Shown in pieces: positions 25,201 through 32,475 of a DNA stretch of 32,475 nucleotides. The translations under genes were made by a program, and so were the position numbers. Origin of the DNA: JAZDMK01 sp043800975 (GTDB taxonomy: Bacteria > Bacteroidota > Bacteroidia > Bacteroidales > JAHJDW01). Under the pieces are notes generated by a model. The model was given only the letters and a program-made list of their open reading frames with translations, was not told the origin of the DNA and ran no database searches. Every line of letters starts with the position of its first letter. The stretch's first letter is position 1. The DNA lies in assembly GCA_043800975.1 (NCBI GenBank), contig JAZDMK010000106.1, positions 1 to 32,475 of the forward strand, given 5' to 3'.

Positions 25201-27087
25201 GAAAAAATAATTACAAATCCTGAAAAGTCACTCATTGCAGGTGCTCTCGACGGAACAAAAACAGGACGCTTTTATGGTGATCCTTTTGGACAATATGTGG
25301 CAGCACTGCTAACAGTCGCCGATAAATTTTCTTTCGATTATTCAAAACCATGGAATGAGCTTTCGCAGAAAGAAAAGGACATTGCGATGCTCGGATGCGG
25401 CGATGAAGAATTTCAGGTTGAATGGAAATACAAACGCGGCAACCATGAAGGCGTGCATTCGATGAAAACCCAATGGCCGGGTTTCTGCGGTCATGTTGAA
25501 ATTGAATACGAACGCAAACACACCGATCACCGCGGCACATCTATGCTTCCACTGATGAAACATATTCCCTGCGGATGTTGCAAAGGCAGTAGATTGAAAC
25601 CGGAAATTCTGAACTGGAAAGTTTTTAATACCGATATCTATCAGCTGTCGTGCATGGAAACGGAAGAAGCCAAAGATTGGTTTCATTCATTTTCAACGGC
25701 AGAATTCAAAAACGAAATGGATCAGCAGATCGCAAAAAGTGTATCTGCCGAGATTCTTCCACGCCTGGATGCATTGATTCGTACCGGACTTGGCTACCTT
25801 TCCTCCGACCGAATGATTTCGACATTATCAGGTGGAGAATTTCAACGATTGGCACTAGCTGGAATTTCGATGTCTTCCTTAAGCGGTATTACCTGCATGC
25901 TGGATGAACCTTCATTCGGTTTACATCCGGCCGATACGCAACGCATGACTAACATTATTTCAACCTTACGTAAAAATGGAAATACGGTTGTGATGGTTGA
26001 CCATTCCGATGAAATGATTTCAACTTCGCACCATGCTATCGAAATGGGCCCCGGTGCCGGGAAAGAGGGCGGCACTATTATTTCTGAAGGAAATATTTCT
26101 GACATTAAAGAAAGATTAAACACGATCAGAAATTCAGTAAAGCCTTTGCATTGCAAAATCAAACCCGGAATTCAGATTAAAAATGCATTTGCCAATAACC
26201 TTAAAAATATTTCTATAGAAATACCTTTCGGATGTTTTGCACTAATCACAGGAGCCAGCGGAAGCGGAAAAACCACGCTGCTTTCCAATGTGATTCACGC
26301 TTCCCTAATAAATAAAAAACCAATCGGTTGTGAGCAGATGAATTTACTTTCTTCTATCGGAAATAATATTTATGTTGAACAAGAAGTTAGTCTTGGTTCA
26401 TCACAATCTATCCCCATCATCTATTCGGGAATTTTCGATTCTGTTCGCAAAGCATATGCTGCTGCAGCAAATAGCCGGTCATTAACACACAGTCATTTCT
26501 CATTTCACTCCAAAGAAGGACAGTGCCCCGCTTGTAACGGAACTGGCATACATACCGTCAGCCTTGATTTCTGGAGCGATGCCGAAATTATCTGCGAAGT
26601 ATGCAATGGAAAAAGATACAAGGACGAAGTGTTGAAAGTATCGATAGACGGGCTGAACATCGCTGATTTGCTTTCCTTAACGATAAAAGATTTCAGCCAA
26701 TGGTACGAAAATAATCTTCCCGCATCCGAATTGAAAAAATTCAAGCAATTATTAAATTATTTAAATAAGGTCGGGCTTGAATATCTTTCGGTCGGTCAAT
26801 CGATGAATACCATATCAACCGGCGAAATGCAACGGTTAAAATTAGCCACTGCCCTTTCCGGAAAAATGGAAAACAATGCAATAATATTATTGGATGAACC
26901 TACTGGTGGATTGCATCCAACCGATACTTTAAAAATAATTTCGCTTTTTGAAAATCTTCTTATCGAAGGACACAGTATCATTTGCGTTTCACACGATCCC
27001 ATGTTGATGAAAGTCGCAGGATGGCAGCTTGCGCTCGGGCCCGGTGGAGGACGTTTTGGTGGAGGAATTATCAGGATAATTAATTAG
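22300..27087 (+). CDS. Double-length UvrA paralogue with four ABC modules, no UvrB-binding domain
   Basis: Ordinary UvrA is about 940 aa; this is 1595 aa from the proposed TTG start (MSDKIILIENACENNL), and there is no in-frame ATG nearby. Four ABC modules are visible: Walker A at 33 (GVSGSGKSS), 510, 845 and 1318 (GASGSGKTT); signatures LSGGE at 359, 686 and 1176, and a degenerate ISTGE at 1505. Each has a DEPSxGLH or DEPTxGLH Walker B region. Zinc-finger cysteines occur in pairs near 140/278, 596/619, 953/1091 and 1409/1432. In both halves only about 25 residues separate the YRLLF/YLRLLF block from the first finger, so the UvrB-binding domain is absent. This fits the class II/III UvrA paralogues, seen as two UvrA2-type units in tandem. 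It may act on DNA damage or drug-DNA adducts without UvrB; that is inference. Confidence 0.9.
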   Translation: MSDKIILIENACENNLKSVSLSLPHYRLIAVTGVSGSGKSSLVKDVISREGQRLFYEYFLNRFQSGKKPAAPKTSRIEGLFPVITVDQNHVVRNPRSTVGTLTEIHDYLRLLFARLGKSDLTNDTANRSLFSYNHPDGQCPACKGLGVQDRIDPDKIVGDPEKSLREGALVLTTPNHYIIYSQVTVDVLDEVCRAEGFTVDIPWKELTEEQKNIIWYGTEKIKILFGKHPLESRLKWSGITAKPREEGFYKGILPVMEEILKRDRNPNILRFARSFTCTECHGKRLNQTALSFKLWNNNIDEFSSLSLSKLLHFFSELNFSDSEAIVAKPVIDALLKRASVLNELGLGHLTLSRESTTLSGGEASRIRLANQVATGLRNVLYILDEPSAGLHVSEQDKLLGILKELVNNGNTVIAVEHDEATIRTADWICDIGPGPGKEGGEVLYNGTTDNFLSNPPAVSITGKYLLKEKKGPSQINPPSTFFEIKNAVKNNLKNITAHFGLCAFNVITGVSGSGKSSLANSVIEFISENKSNNDIPFKRVIHVDQTPIGRTPNSNPATYTGLSDHIRDLMASLDESKKRNFKKGQFSFVVKGGRCEACSGAGVQETGMHFLGNIEVICEECNGKRFTDETLSIHFNDKNIFDILELTVDEAHSFFEGQKKITSITGLLIDLGLGYLKIGQPSTTLSGGEAQRIKLAYELSKNTSGHTLYILDEPTTGLHMADIEILLKALRQLTSKGHTLICIEHDAEFILQSDWVIDLGPGSGDAGGTLIAESTPYDLLKNKDSITGIALQNYIEGNFSKFSPSKNHEILQQTKPIELNGVSTNNLKSIDSTFPINQVTFVCGVSGSGKSSLVYDTLFSESQRRFMDGMSSYIRQFIGKAGNAVLESSHGLTPAIALRKKKASHNPRSTLGTYTGIYDMYRLLFSRIASNASGEKAGYSSLFSFNHDEGACPCCKGIGTITVCDPEKIITNPEKSLIAGALDGTKTGRFYGDPFGQYVAALLTVADKFSFDYSKPWNELSQKEKDIAMLGCGDEEFQVEWKYKRGNHEGVHSMKTQWPGFCGHVEIEYERKHTDHRGTSMLPLMKHIPCGCCKGSRLKPEILNWKVFNTDIYQLSCMETEEAKDWFHSFSTAEFKNEMDQQIAKSVSAEILPRLDALIRTGLGYLSSDRMISTLSGGEFQRLALAGISMSSLSGITCMLDEPSFGLHPADTQRMTNIISTLRKNGNTVVMVDHSDEMISTSHHAIEMGPGAGKEGGTIISEGNISDIKERLNTIRNSVKPLHCKIKPGIQIKNAFANNLKNISIEIPFGCFALITGASGSGKTTLLSNVIHASLINKKPIGCEQMNLLSSIGNNIYVEQEVSLGSSQSIPIIYSGIFDSVRKAYAAAANSRSLTHSHFSFHSKEGQCPACNGTGIHTVSLDFWSDAEIICEVCNGKRYKDEVLKVSIDGLNIADLLSLTIKDFSQWYENNLPASELKKFKQLLNYLNKVGLEYLSVGQSMNTISTGEMQRLKLATALSGKMENNAIILLDEPTGGLHPTDTLKIISLFENLLIEGHSIICVSHDPMLMKVAGWQLALGPGGGRFGGGIIRIIN

Positions 27088-27116
27088 CCTATTTTCCCAT
27101 ATCAATATTTATTAAA

Positions 27117-27314
27117 AAACGTGAAAAGGCAACCTTTTTCATATCTTATTCATTTGAATTAACCGATATGATTGGGAATTCAGTGAAGGCCATGAAGAAT
27201 ATTAACAGCAATTCATTTCAAATTTCACGAAACGATTTACAAAACGGAATGTATTTCTACCGGATTTATCAGGCGGGAAATATTGTTGGCACAGGGAAGC
27301 TGGTGATTCAATAG
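27117..27314 (+). pseudogene. Orphan T9SS C-terminal sorting-domain remnant
   Basis: The frame ending in TAG at 27312-27314 reads KREKATFFISYSFELTDM, then VKAMKNINSNSFQISRNDL, QNGMYFYRIYQAGN and GTGKLVIQ. This is the usual end of a type A T9SS sorting domain (NGxYFYRI... GKLVI), about 60 residues, with no PNP motif or cargo body before it. Only 30 bases separate it from the uvrA-like stop. It is probably the tail of a cargo gene whose front was lost when neighbouring DNA was replaced. An internal ATG (27168) could express a short peptide but without a signal sequence it could not be exported. Confidence 0.7.
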
Positions 27315-27345
27315 GCTTACAATTTGTATTACCTCGCTGAAGTCT

Positions 27346-27392
27346 AAAAAAAGCCCGTTGTTCGCTTTGCGAACAACGGGCTTTTGTGTTTT
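27346..27392 (+). terminator. Long perfect stem-loop, likely terminator
   Basis: AAAAGCCCGTTGTTCGC (27349-27365) pairs perfectly over 17 bases with 27369-27385 around TTT. T-rich sequence follows. It closes the uvrA-like/remnant region and could act on both strands. Confidence 0.8.
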
Positions 27393-27393
27393 A
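27359..27393. repeat. Copy 1 of a 35-bp direct repeat
   Basis: The sequence starting tgttcgctttgcgaacaacg and ending cttttgtgtttta recurs at 27524-27558 with two differences (gg versus tt). It includes the hairpin head and the tail of the terminator at 27346. Confidence 0.75.
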
Positions 27394-27420
27394 CTTTCCA
27401 AATCCATAGAAAACCTCTCA

Positions 27421-27450
27421 CGATTAACGTATAACGAATAACGATTAACG
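27421..27450. repeat. Short-period repeat of attaacg type
   Basis: Four variants of (a)t(t)aacg follow one another with 7-8 base spacing, as cgattaacgt, ataacgaata and acgattaacg. The style is like the aattcgt repeat at 6311-6344. Confidence 0.5.
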
Positions 27451-27523
27451 CTAATCCCCGAAGATTTTCCGCGACTCCGTCGCGAAAGGACTTCCGTTGG
27501 GGCGGCCTAAAACAAAGCCTTTC

Positions 27524-27558
27524 TGTTCGCTTTGCGAACAACGTTCTTTTGTGTTTTA
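27524..27558. repeat. Copy 2 of the 35-bp direct repeat
   Basis: It matches 27359-27393 at 33 of 35 positions. Here the left flank does not complete the long stem, so it is a partial copy of the terminator module. Confidence 0.75.
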
Positions 27559-27589
27559 TAACTTCGAAAAGCAAGCTTTTCTCGTTATT

Positions 27590-27628
27590 AAACACAAAAG
27601 CCCTTCAGTCTATCGACTGAAAGGCTTT
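27590..27628 (-). terminator. Terminator of tRNA-Pro
   Basis: Arms 27597-27610 and 27615-27628 pair over 14 positions with a four-base loop. One position is U-G when read on the minus strand but C-A on the plus strand, so the hairpin is better on the minus strand, downstream of the tRNA. A T-rich tail (cttttgtgttta) follows. Confidence 0.75.
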
Positions 27629-27634
27629 GTTTTG

Positions 27635-27708
27635 TCGGGGCGAGAAGACTCGAACTTCCGACCCCTTGCACCCCATGCAAGTACGCTAGCCAACTGCGCC
27701 ACGCCCCG
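27635..27708 (-). tRNA. tRNA-Pro(GGG)
   Basis: The 74-base minus-strand sequence folds as a full cloverleaf. The acceptor arm is CGGGGCG with CGCCCCG. The D stem GCGC/GCGT has a nine-base loop, and the anticodon stem CTTGC/GCAAG has loop ATGGGGT, giving anticodon GGG (27672-27674). The T arm is GGAAG-TTCGAGT-CTTCT. The discriminator is A and the first pair is C1-G72, both typical of bacterial tRNA-Pro. The 3' CCA is not encoded. It reads CCC, and CCU by wobble. A terminator follows within a few bases. Confidence 0.96.
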
Positions 27709-27856
27709 ATTTCTGCTTTAAAACAGGGGGCAAAAATAGCTGTTTTTTTGATACAAACCAATATTTTTTTCTTAACTCCCTTTCTGTATTCTTATTAGTT
27801 TTTCTATTAATTTTACAGTCCGATCAACAATTGAATATTATTCGCAGTTAAACAAA

Positions 27857-30238
27857 ATGAAATTCTCAAGATTTTTCCTGTTCATTACTTTTTCTCTATT
27901 TACATTCTCTGCTTTTACACAGAACAAAGCTACCGTTAGCGGTTATATCAAAGATGCGCGTACCGGCGAATATCTGATAGGTGCCAATGTTTATCTGAAA
28001 GAAAATTTAAAATTTCACGCAACTACAAATTCATACGGCTTCTTTTCGATGACTGCTGAAAAGGGAGATTACACGCTGGTTGCTTCATTCATGGGATATG
28101 AGGATTACACCGCTCCTCTTTCTCTTCAAAAGGGACAGACAATAACATTAATATTAAAAGAAAAAGTAGTCGTCACCAATGAAGTTGTCATCAAAGGAGA
28201 AAAAGCTGATCAGAACATACAAAGTTCTACAATGGGAAAGGTAGAAATTCCGATTGAAAAAATCAAAACACTTCCGGCGCTTCTCGGAGAAGTTGATGTG
28301 ATGAAAACACTACAACTACTGCCGGGCATACAAAAGGGAGGAGAAGGAAATTCAGGATTTTATGTACGCGGAGGCGGGCCCGATCAAAATCTGATTATGC
28401 TTGATGAAGCTGTAGTTTACAATGCTTCCCATTTATTTGGTTTCTTTTCTGTTTTTAATTCCGATGCCGTTAAAAATCTTGAATTAACAAAAGGCGGCAT
28501 GCCGGCAAACTACGGTGGTCGTCTGGCTTCCGTTCTTGACATTACCATGAAGGAAGGAAACAGCCGCGAGTATCATATGGAGGGCGGCATTGGCGTTATT
28601 TCTTCCCGGCTCATGGTAGAAGGTCCGATAAAAAAAGATACCAGTTCATTTATTTTCACTATCCGCCGTACGTACATCGATGCATTGCTAAAACCCTTTG
28701 TTAAATCCACTTCCAATTTTAAAGGATCAGGATATTACTTCTACGACCTGAATGGAAAAATCAATTATCGGATTTCGCCTAAGGACCGACTTTTTCTGAG
28801 CGGTTACTTTGGTAAAGACGTTTTTACTTTTAAAGATAACGAATTCGATTTTAAAGTATCCATTCCCTGGGGTAATGCAACAACTTCGGCAAGGTGGAAC
28901 CACTTGTTCAATGAAAAACTTTTCATGAACACATCTTTAATTTTCAGCAATTATACTTTTGAATTTGGCGCTACCCAATCGCTCTACGACATGAAACTGT
29001 ATTCCGGTATTCGCGACTGGAATGCTAAGACTGACCTTACGTGGTTTCCAAATGGCTTACACACCGTAAAATTTGGCGTTAATTATATTTATCACAAATT
29101 TATTCCAAGCAATGTTTCGGCGAAATCAGGTGATGTTGAGTTTGACTTAGGTGAAGTATCATCTGAATATGCAAATGATATCGCAATTTATATCAATGAT
29201 GAATTTGATGTGAGCGAGAAATTAAAAATCAATGCGGGTCTTCGTGGCACTTACTTTCAGCAAATAGGTCCTTTCAGCCGGTATGTGAAAAATGAATTTG
29301 GTGTTGTGGTTGATACAATCAAATACAAACAATGGGAACACATTGCTGATTACCGTCATCTTGAACCCAGGCTGAATATGCGTTATACGATCTCTGACCT
29401 CTCTTCGGTGAAAGCTTCTTTCAGCCAAAATTATCAATACATTCACCTTGCTTCGCTTTCTGCTGTAAACCTTCCTACCGACACATGGATTCCGAGTTCA
29501 TCGGTTGTTGCACCTCAGTTTGGCACACAATATTCTCTGGGTTATTTCAGAAATTTTAAAAAGAATATGTTTGAATCTTCCGTTGAACTTTATTACAAAA
29601 CTTTAAAAAATCAGGTTGAATTTAAAGAAGGTGCAATGCCTGAAGATAACGTAGGCGACAACCTTGACAACAGTCTTACTTTCGGAGAAGGCTTGTCGTA
29701 TGGATCTGAATTCTTTTTCAAAAAAGCCCTTGGAAAAATGACCGGTTGGGTTGGTTACACCTTATCAAAAACTACACGCACGTTCCCCGAAATCAATGAT
29801 GGGAAAGAGTTTTACGCCAAATATGATCGCCGTCATGATCTATCCGTTGTTTTTTGTTACGAGTTAAACGACAAATGGACATTCTCCGCTGTGTTTGTAT
29901 ATGCAACAGGCAATGCCATCACAATGCCCACATCTTTATATTTTATCAACGGATATCAGGTAATTGAATATGGTGATAAAAATGTAGACCGTATGCCACC
30001 TTACCACAGAGCTGATGTTTCTGCTACATTCAAACCTAAATTAAAAGAAAGCAATAAAAAACGGAAAGTGGAATCAACTTGGAACTTTTCAATTTACAAT
30101 GTATACAATCGTTACAATCCTTATTTCATATATTACAAAACAACAGGTAGCTTTCAGGAAATGCATCTTCAAATTTCTGCCAAGCAGGTTTCCCTCTTCC
30201 CTATTCTACCTTCAATAACATGGAACTTTAAATTTTAA
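27857..30238 (+). CDS. TonB-dependent outer-membrane receptor with carboxypeptidase-regulatory-like N-terminal domain
   Basis: The 793-aa product has a signal peptide (to about residue 22), a CarbopepD_reg-like beta-sandwich (about 25-110, VSGYIKDARTGEYLIGANVYL), a plug domain (about 130-235, with LPALLGEVDVMKTLQLLPGIQ, FYVRGGGPDQNLIMLDE and NYGGRLASVLDI), and a beta-barrel to the end (SITWNFKF). Such receptors take up ligands across the outer membrane using TonB-ExbBD energy; no clear TonB box was picked out. The next gene, a DUF4249-type lipoprotein, begins two bases after its stop. This pairing is common in Bacteroidota and suggests an uptake unit, substrate unknown. The tRNA-Pro lies divergently upstream. 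Confidence 0.93.
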   Translation: MKFSRFFLFITFSLFTFSAFTQNKATVSGYIKDARTGEYLIGANVYLKENLKFHATTNSYGFFSMTAEKGDYTLVASFMGYEDYTAPLSLQKGQTITLILKEKVVVTNEVVIKGEKADQNIQSSTMGKVEIPIEKIKTLPALLGEVDVMKTLQLLPGIQKGGEGNSGFYVRGGGPDQNLIMLDEAVVYNASHLFGFFSVFNSDAVKNLELTKGGMPANYGGRLASVLDITMKEGNSREYHMEGGIGVISSRLMVEGPIKKDTSSFIFTIRRTYIDALLKPFVKSTSNFKGSGYYFYDLNGKINYRISPKDRLFLSGYFGKDVFTFKDNEFDFKVSIPWGNATTSARWNHLFNEKLFMNTSLIFSNYTFEFGATQSLYDMKLYSGIRDWNAKTDLTWFPNGLHTVKFGVNYIYHKFIPSNVSAKSGDVEFDLGEVSSEYANDIAIYINDEFDVSEKLKINAGLRGTYFQQIGPFSRYVKNEFGVVVDTIKYKQWEHIADYRHLEPRLNMRYTISDLSSVKASFSQNYQYIHLASLSAVNLPTDTWIPSSSVVAPQFGTQYSLGYFRNFKKNMFESSVELYYKTLKNQVEFKEGAMPEDNVGDNLDNSLTFGEGLSYGSEFFFKKALGKMTGWVGYTLSKTTRTFPEINDGKEFYAKYDRRHDLSVVFCYELNDKWTFSAVFVYATGNAITMPTSLYFINGYQVIEYGDKNVDRMPPYHRADVSATFKPKLKESNKKRKVESTWNFSIYNVYNRYNPYFIYYKTTGSFQEMHLQISAKQVSLFPILPSITWNFKF

Positions 30239-30240
30239 GC

Positions 30241-31113
30241 ATGAAAAAATTTAAATTCATTATCATACCTACAGTGTTCATGCTTCTCATTGCTGCATGC
30301 TCAAAGGATATCACGCTTGATATTCCTGAACCGGAAATTAAAATTGTGATTGAAGGATACATTGAAAATGGGAAAAACCCATATATCATTGTAACTAAAA
30401 ACACACCTTACTTCGGCACATTGGACTCTGCAACCCTTGTCAATCTTCTGGTTCAGGATGCTGTAGTTACTGTTTCTGACGGAAACATAACTGCCCCTTG
30501 CGCATTCACCTTCGACCCTACTATTTTCCCATACTTTCTTTATAAAACAAATGCTATTGTTGGTGAAGTGGGAAAAACCTACTACCTGAGTGTTACTGCA
30601 AACGGAAAAACATACACTGCCCAGACCACTATACCGGGATTAAACCCGCTTGATAGCTTATGGTATAAAAGCGAAACCAATCTTGATTCACTGGGATACA
30701 TCTGGGGACATGGCAATGACCCCGACACACTTGGAAATTACTACAGATTGCTTGCAAAACGTATTGGGAAAGACGACACCTATGTTGCAACTTTTCCATC
30801 TTCAATGGATGATAAGTTTATCAACGGTGTAAGTTTCGATTTCAATCTTTCAAGAGGTGCCAAGTCAAATTCACAAGCACTCGATGACAATAATATTGAA
30901 GCCGGTTTTTTTAAGAGAGGAGATACAATAGTTGTAAAGTTTTGTGGAATCGACAAAGCCCATTATCTTTTCTGGAGAACGGCAGAAGAAATAATTTACG
31001 GTGGTAGCAATCCTTTTACGAATCCAATTTCTGTTAAGACCAACATTTCAAATGGTGGTCTTGGAATCTGGGGTGGACAAAATGCAGTTTACGATACAAT
31101 TTACGCTCAATAA
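30241..31113 (+). CDS. DUF4249-family lipoprotein
   Basis: The 290-aa product has a lipoprotein signal ending LLIAAC, followed by the family pattern SKDITLDIPEPEIKIVIEGYIENGKNPYIIVTKN and, further on, GEVGKTYYLSV and TTIPGLNPLDSLWYK. These match the DUF4249 proteins regularly encoded just after carboxypeptidase-regulatory-like TonB receptors. The start is two bases after the receptor stop, so the two are probably translated from one message, and the protein probably sits at the outer membrane beside the receptor. The function is not established; a surface ligand-binding partner by analogy with SusD is only a guess. Confidence 0.88.
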   Translation: MKKFKFIIIPTVFMLLIAACSKDITLDIPEPEIKIVIEGYIENGKNPYIIVTKNTPYFGTLDSATLVNLLVQDAVVTVSDGNITAPCAFTFDPTIFPYFLYKTNAIVGEVGKTYYLSVTANGKTYTAQTTIPGLNPLDSLWYKSETNLDSLGYIWGHGNDPDTLGNYYRLLAKRIGKDDTYVATFPSSMDDKFINGVSFDFNLSRGAKSNSQALDDNNIEAGFFKRGDTIVVKFCGIDKAHYLFWRTAEEIIYGGSNPFTNPISVKTNISNGGLGIWGGQNAVYDTIYAQ

Positions 31114-31118
31114 AAAAT

Positions 31119-31126
31119 TATATTTG
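31119..31126 (+). promoter_or_regulatory. -7 box of trxB
   Basis: TATATTTG is an exact TAnnTTTG match located 14 bases before the trxB ATG, so the leader would be very short. A -33 TTTG is not clear. Confidence 0.45.
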
Positions 31127-31140
31127 CACAAATTTAAAAA

Positions 31141-32073
31141 ATGGAACAACACGTTGAAACTACAAAATGCCTGATCATAGGCTCCGGTCCTGCCGGTTAT
31201 ACTGCATCAATTTATGCTGCACGAGCAGCTCTAAAACCGATTCTGTATCAAGGATTGCAAGCAGGCGGCCAGCTCACTATCACTTCCGCTGTCGATAATT
31301 TTCCTGGCTTTCCCGATGGTGTAGAAGGCACACAACTGATGGATCACATGCGTCGTCAGGCCGAACGTTTTGAAACAGATATCCGCTGGGGAGTTATTAC
31401 TGATGTTGATTTCAGCAAACGTCCTTTTATCGTAAAAGCGGATGATAACAAAACTATTCTTGCCGATTCAATTATCATTGCAACCGGTGCAACAGCAAAA
31501 TGGTTAGGACTTGATTCTGAAAAAAGATTAAATGGATTTGGAGTTTCTGCCTGCGCACATTGCGATGGTTTCTTTTACAAAGGGCTTGATGTGGCAGTGA
31601 TTGGTGGCGGTGATACGGCATGCGAAGAAGCAACTTATCTTTCACAATTATGCAAGAAAGTATACATGGTTGTTCGTCGTGATGAACTGCGCGCTTCGAA
31701 AGCCATGCAGAAAAAAGTTTTTGAAACTGCCAACATTAAAGTTTTATTCAATCACCAAACACTTGATATTCTTGGCGAACAGAATGTAACCGGCGTGCTT
31801 TTAAAAAACTCTGTTACCAATGAAGATGTTACAATTCCTGTAGAAGGTTATTTTGTTGCTATTGGTCACACTCCCAACACTGAAATTTTCAAAGGCCAGA
31901 TCGAACTGGATGAAAGTGGCTATATTGTTACGAAACCCAATTCAACCCAAACCAGTGTGCCCGGCATTTTCGCTGCTGGCGACGTGCAGGATCATGTTTT
32001 CAGACAAGCAATCACAGCTGCAGGCACAGGTTGTATGGCTGCCATCGAATTGGAAAGATATCTGAACAGTTAA
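31141..32073 (+). CDS. trxB: Thioredoxin-disulfide reductase TrxB
   Basis: This flavoenzyme passes electrons from NADPH to thioredoxin in the cytoplasm. The 310-aa length is normal for the low-molecular-weight type. The FAD-binding GSGPAGY is at residues 14-20, the redox-active pair C138 and C141 lies in SACAHCDGFFYKG, and the NADPH-binding GGGDTACEEA is at 155-164. The GIFAAGDVQD motif near the end contacts FAD. The spacing between the cysteines is CAHC instead of the CATC seen in Escherichia coli; such variation at the middle positions occurs. It appears to have its own promoter and a shared terminator, so it is probably a single-gene unit. Confidence 0.97.
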   Translation: MEQHVETTKCLIIGSGPAGYTASIYAARAALKPILYQGLQAGGQLTITSAVDNFPGFPDGVEGTQLMDHMRRQAERFETDIRWGVITDVDFSKRPFIVKADDNKTILADSIIIATGATAKWLGLDSEKRLNGFGVSACAHCDGFFYKGLDVAVIGGGDTACEEATYLSQLCKKVYMVVRRDELRASKAMQKKVFETANIKVLFNHQTLDILGEQNVTGVLLKNSVTNEDVTIPVEGYFVAIGHTPNTEIFKGQIELDESGYIVTKPNSTQTSVPGIFAAGDVQDHVFRQAITAAGTGCMAAIELERYLNS

Positions 32074-32088
32074 GTTTTTTATTCTCAT

Positions 32089-32126
32089 AAAAAAAAGGCT
32101 GCCTGAACTACAGACAGCCTTTTTTT
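32089..32126. terminator. Bidirectional terminator between trxB and the T9SS cargo
   Basis: GGCTGCCTG (32097-32105) pairs with CAGACAGCC (32111-32119) with one mismatch, flanked by an A-run (32089-32096) and a T-run (32120-32126), so it can act on both convergent genes. Confidence 0.88.
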
Positions 32127-32139
32127 GTTGTATCATGCT

Positions 32140-32475
32140 TTACCGCACAATCATTTTCTTTGTTGTGGTTTCCTTGCCAGAACTGATCTTAACAAAATAA
32201 ACTCCTTGTGAAAACACACCCGAATTAATTCTTTTCTTCCCGGTAGTTGTAAAGAAATTTTCAGCATAAATAGTTTCTCCAAGTACATTCACAATATTTA
32301 TTCGGATATTTTCATTTCCGGAATGCCACGACAACTCGAACGTCCCGTTATTCGGATTCGGAACAATAGCTACCGAAAGAGCTGCATTTTCTGATATGCC
32401 TGTGATATCTACATACACAATATTCGAGGTGCTGCTGCAGCCATTCACATCCGTTACGATGACATAGTAGTTGCC
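32140..32475 (-). CDS. C-terminal end of a T9SS-secreted protein, cut by window edge
   Basis: The frame is open from the TAA at 32140-32142 to the last base, so the apparent GTG start at 32448 is only internal. The visible 111 residues begin GNYYVIVTDVNGCSSTSN, the end of a PKD or SprB-like extracellular repeat, then a linker (VDITGISENAALSVAI) and a type A T9SS sorting domain (VPNPNNGTFELSWHS ... GVYFVKISSGKETTTKKMIVR). The protein is therefore probably exported through the Por/Gld system and fixed on the surface or released. Its full size and role lie outside the window. Confidence 0.88.
   Translation of the reverse strand, partial: GNYYVIVTDVNGCSSTSNIVYVDITGISENAALSVAIVPNPNNGTFELSWHSGNENIRINIVNVLGETIYAENFFTTTGKKRINSGVFSQGVYFVKISSGKETTTKKMIVR

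Noticed and set aside
27635..27708. tRNA-Pro as an integration attachment site
   Set aside because: No duplicate of the tRNA 3' end and no integrase were seen in the window.
27497..27721. 74-aa plus-strand ORF ending in the tRNA region
   Set aside because: Its SNFRPLAPHASTLANCATPRF tail is the reverse complement of tRNA-Pro read as protein, a familiar artefact.

Overview
The window looks like chromosomal DNA from a member of the Bacteroidota. Supporting signs are several secreted proteins ending in type IX secretion (T9SS) sorting domains, a TonB-dependent receptor with an N-terminal carboxypeptidase-regulatory-like domain followed by a DUF4249-type lipoprotein, many short lipoprotein signals, A-rich sequence instead of clear Shine-Dalgarno sites before starts, and promoter boxes of the TTTG / TAnnTTTG type. 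I cannot name a genus. TGA, TAA and TAG all serve as stops.

Region 1 (1-4908) looks accessory. It holds the 3' end of a cysteine-rich DUF3795-like gene (cut by the window edge), a strong palindrome, a 14-unit tandem array of 21-bp repeats with a 105-bp higher-order period, a G+C-rich patch, and then a tightly packed run of A+T-rich genes: a small membrane protein, a small secreted protein, a possible 27-codon ORF, and an 843-aa secreted protein joining a CAP/SCP domain to an OmpA-like segment and a helical tail. Region 2 (4909-15947) is more ordinary: a small envelope protein, an RNase H with a viroplasmin-like N-terminal domain, a secreted prolyl oligopeptidase, an unknown secreted protein, a large T9SS cargo with three near-identical Ig-like repeats plus a lamin-tail domain, dnaK, and a lipoprotein.

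Region 3 (16051-20887) is a same-strand run: panB, an RluA-type pseudouridine synthase, a large metallopeptidase-like/propeller/beta-barrel protein interrupted by one in-frame TGA, and a small four-helix 'phage holin family 4' membrane protein. Region 4 (20890-27314) has a divergent lipoprotein/secreted protein pair, then a double-length UvrA paralogue with four ABC modules and no UvrB-binding domain, which probably starts at a TTG codon, followed by an orphan T9SS sorting-domain remnant that no intact gene accounts for. Region 5 (27315-32475) has a cluster of related stem-loops around a tRNA-Pro(GGG), the TonB receptor/lipoprotein pair, trxB, and the C-terminal end of another T9SS cargo running off the window.

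The points most worth a second look are the four-module UvrA with its inferred non-ATG start, the iteron-like 21-bp array, the single nonsense codon splitting the peptidase/barrel gene, the orphan T9SS domain, and TGACA boxes upstream of dnaK. No CRISPR array, transposase, phage module or rRNA was seen. All family calls come from reading motifs; no database search was run.
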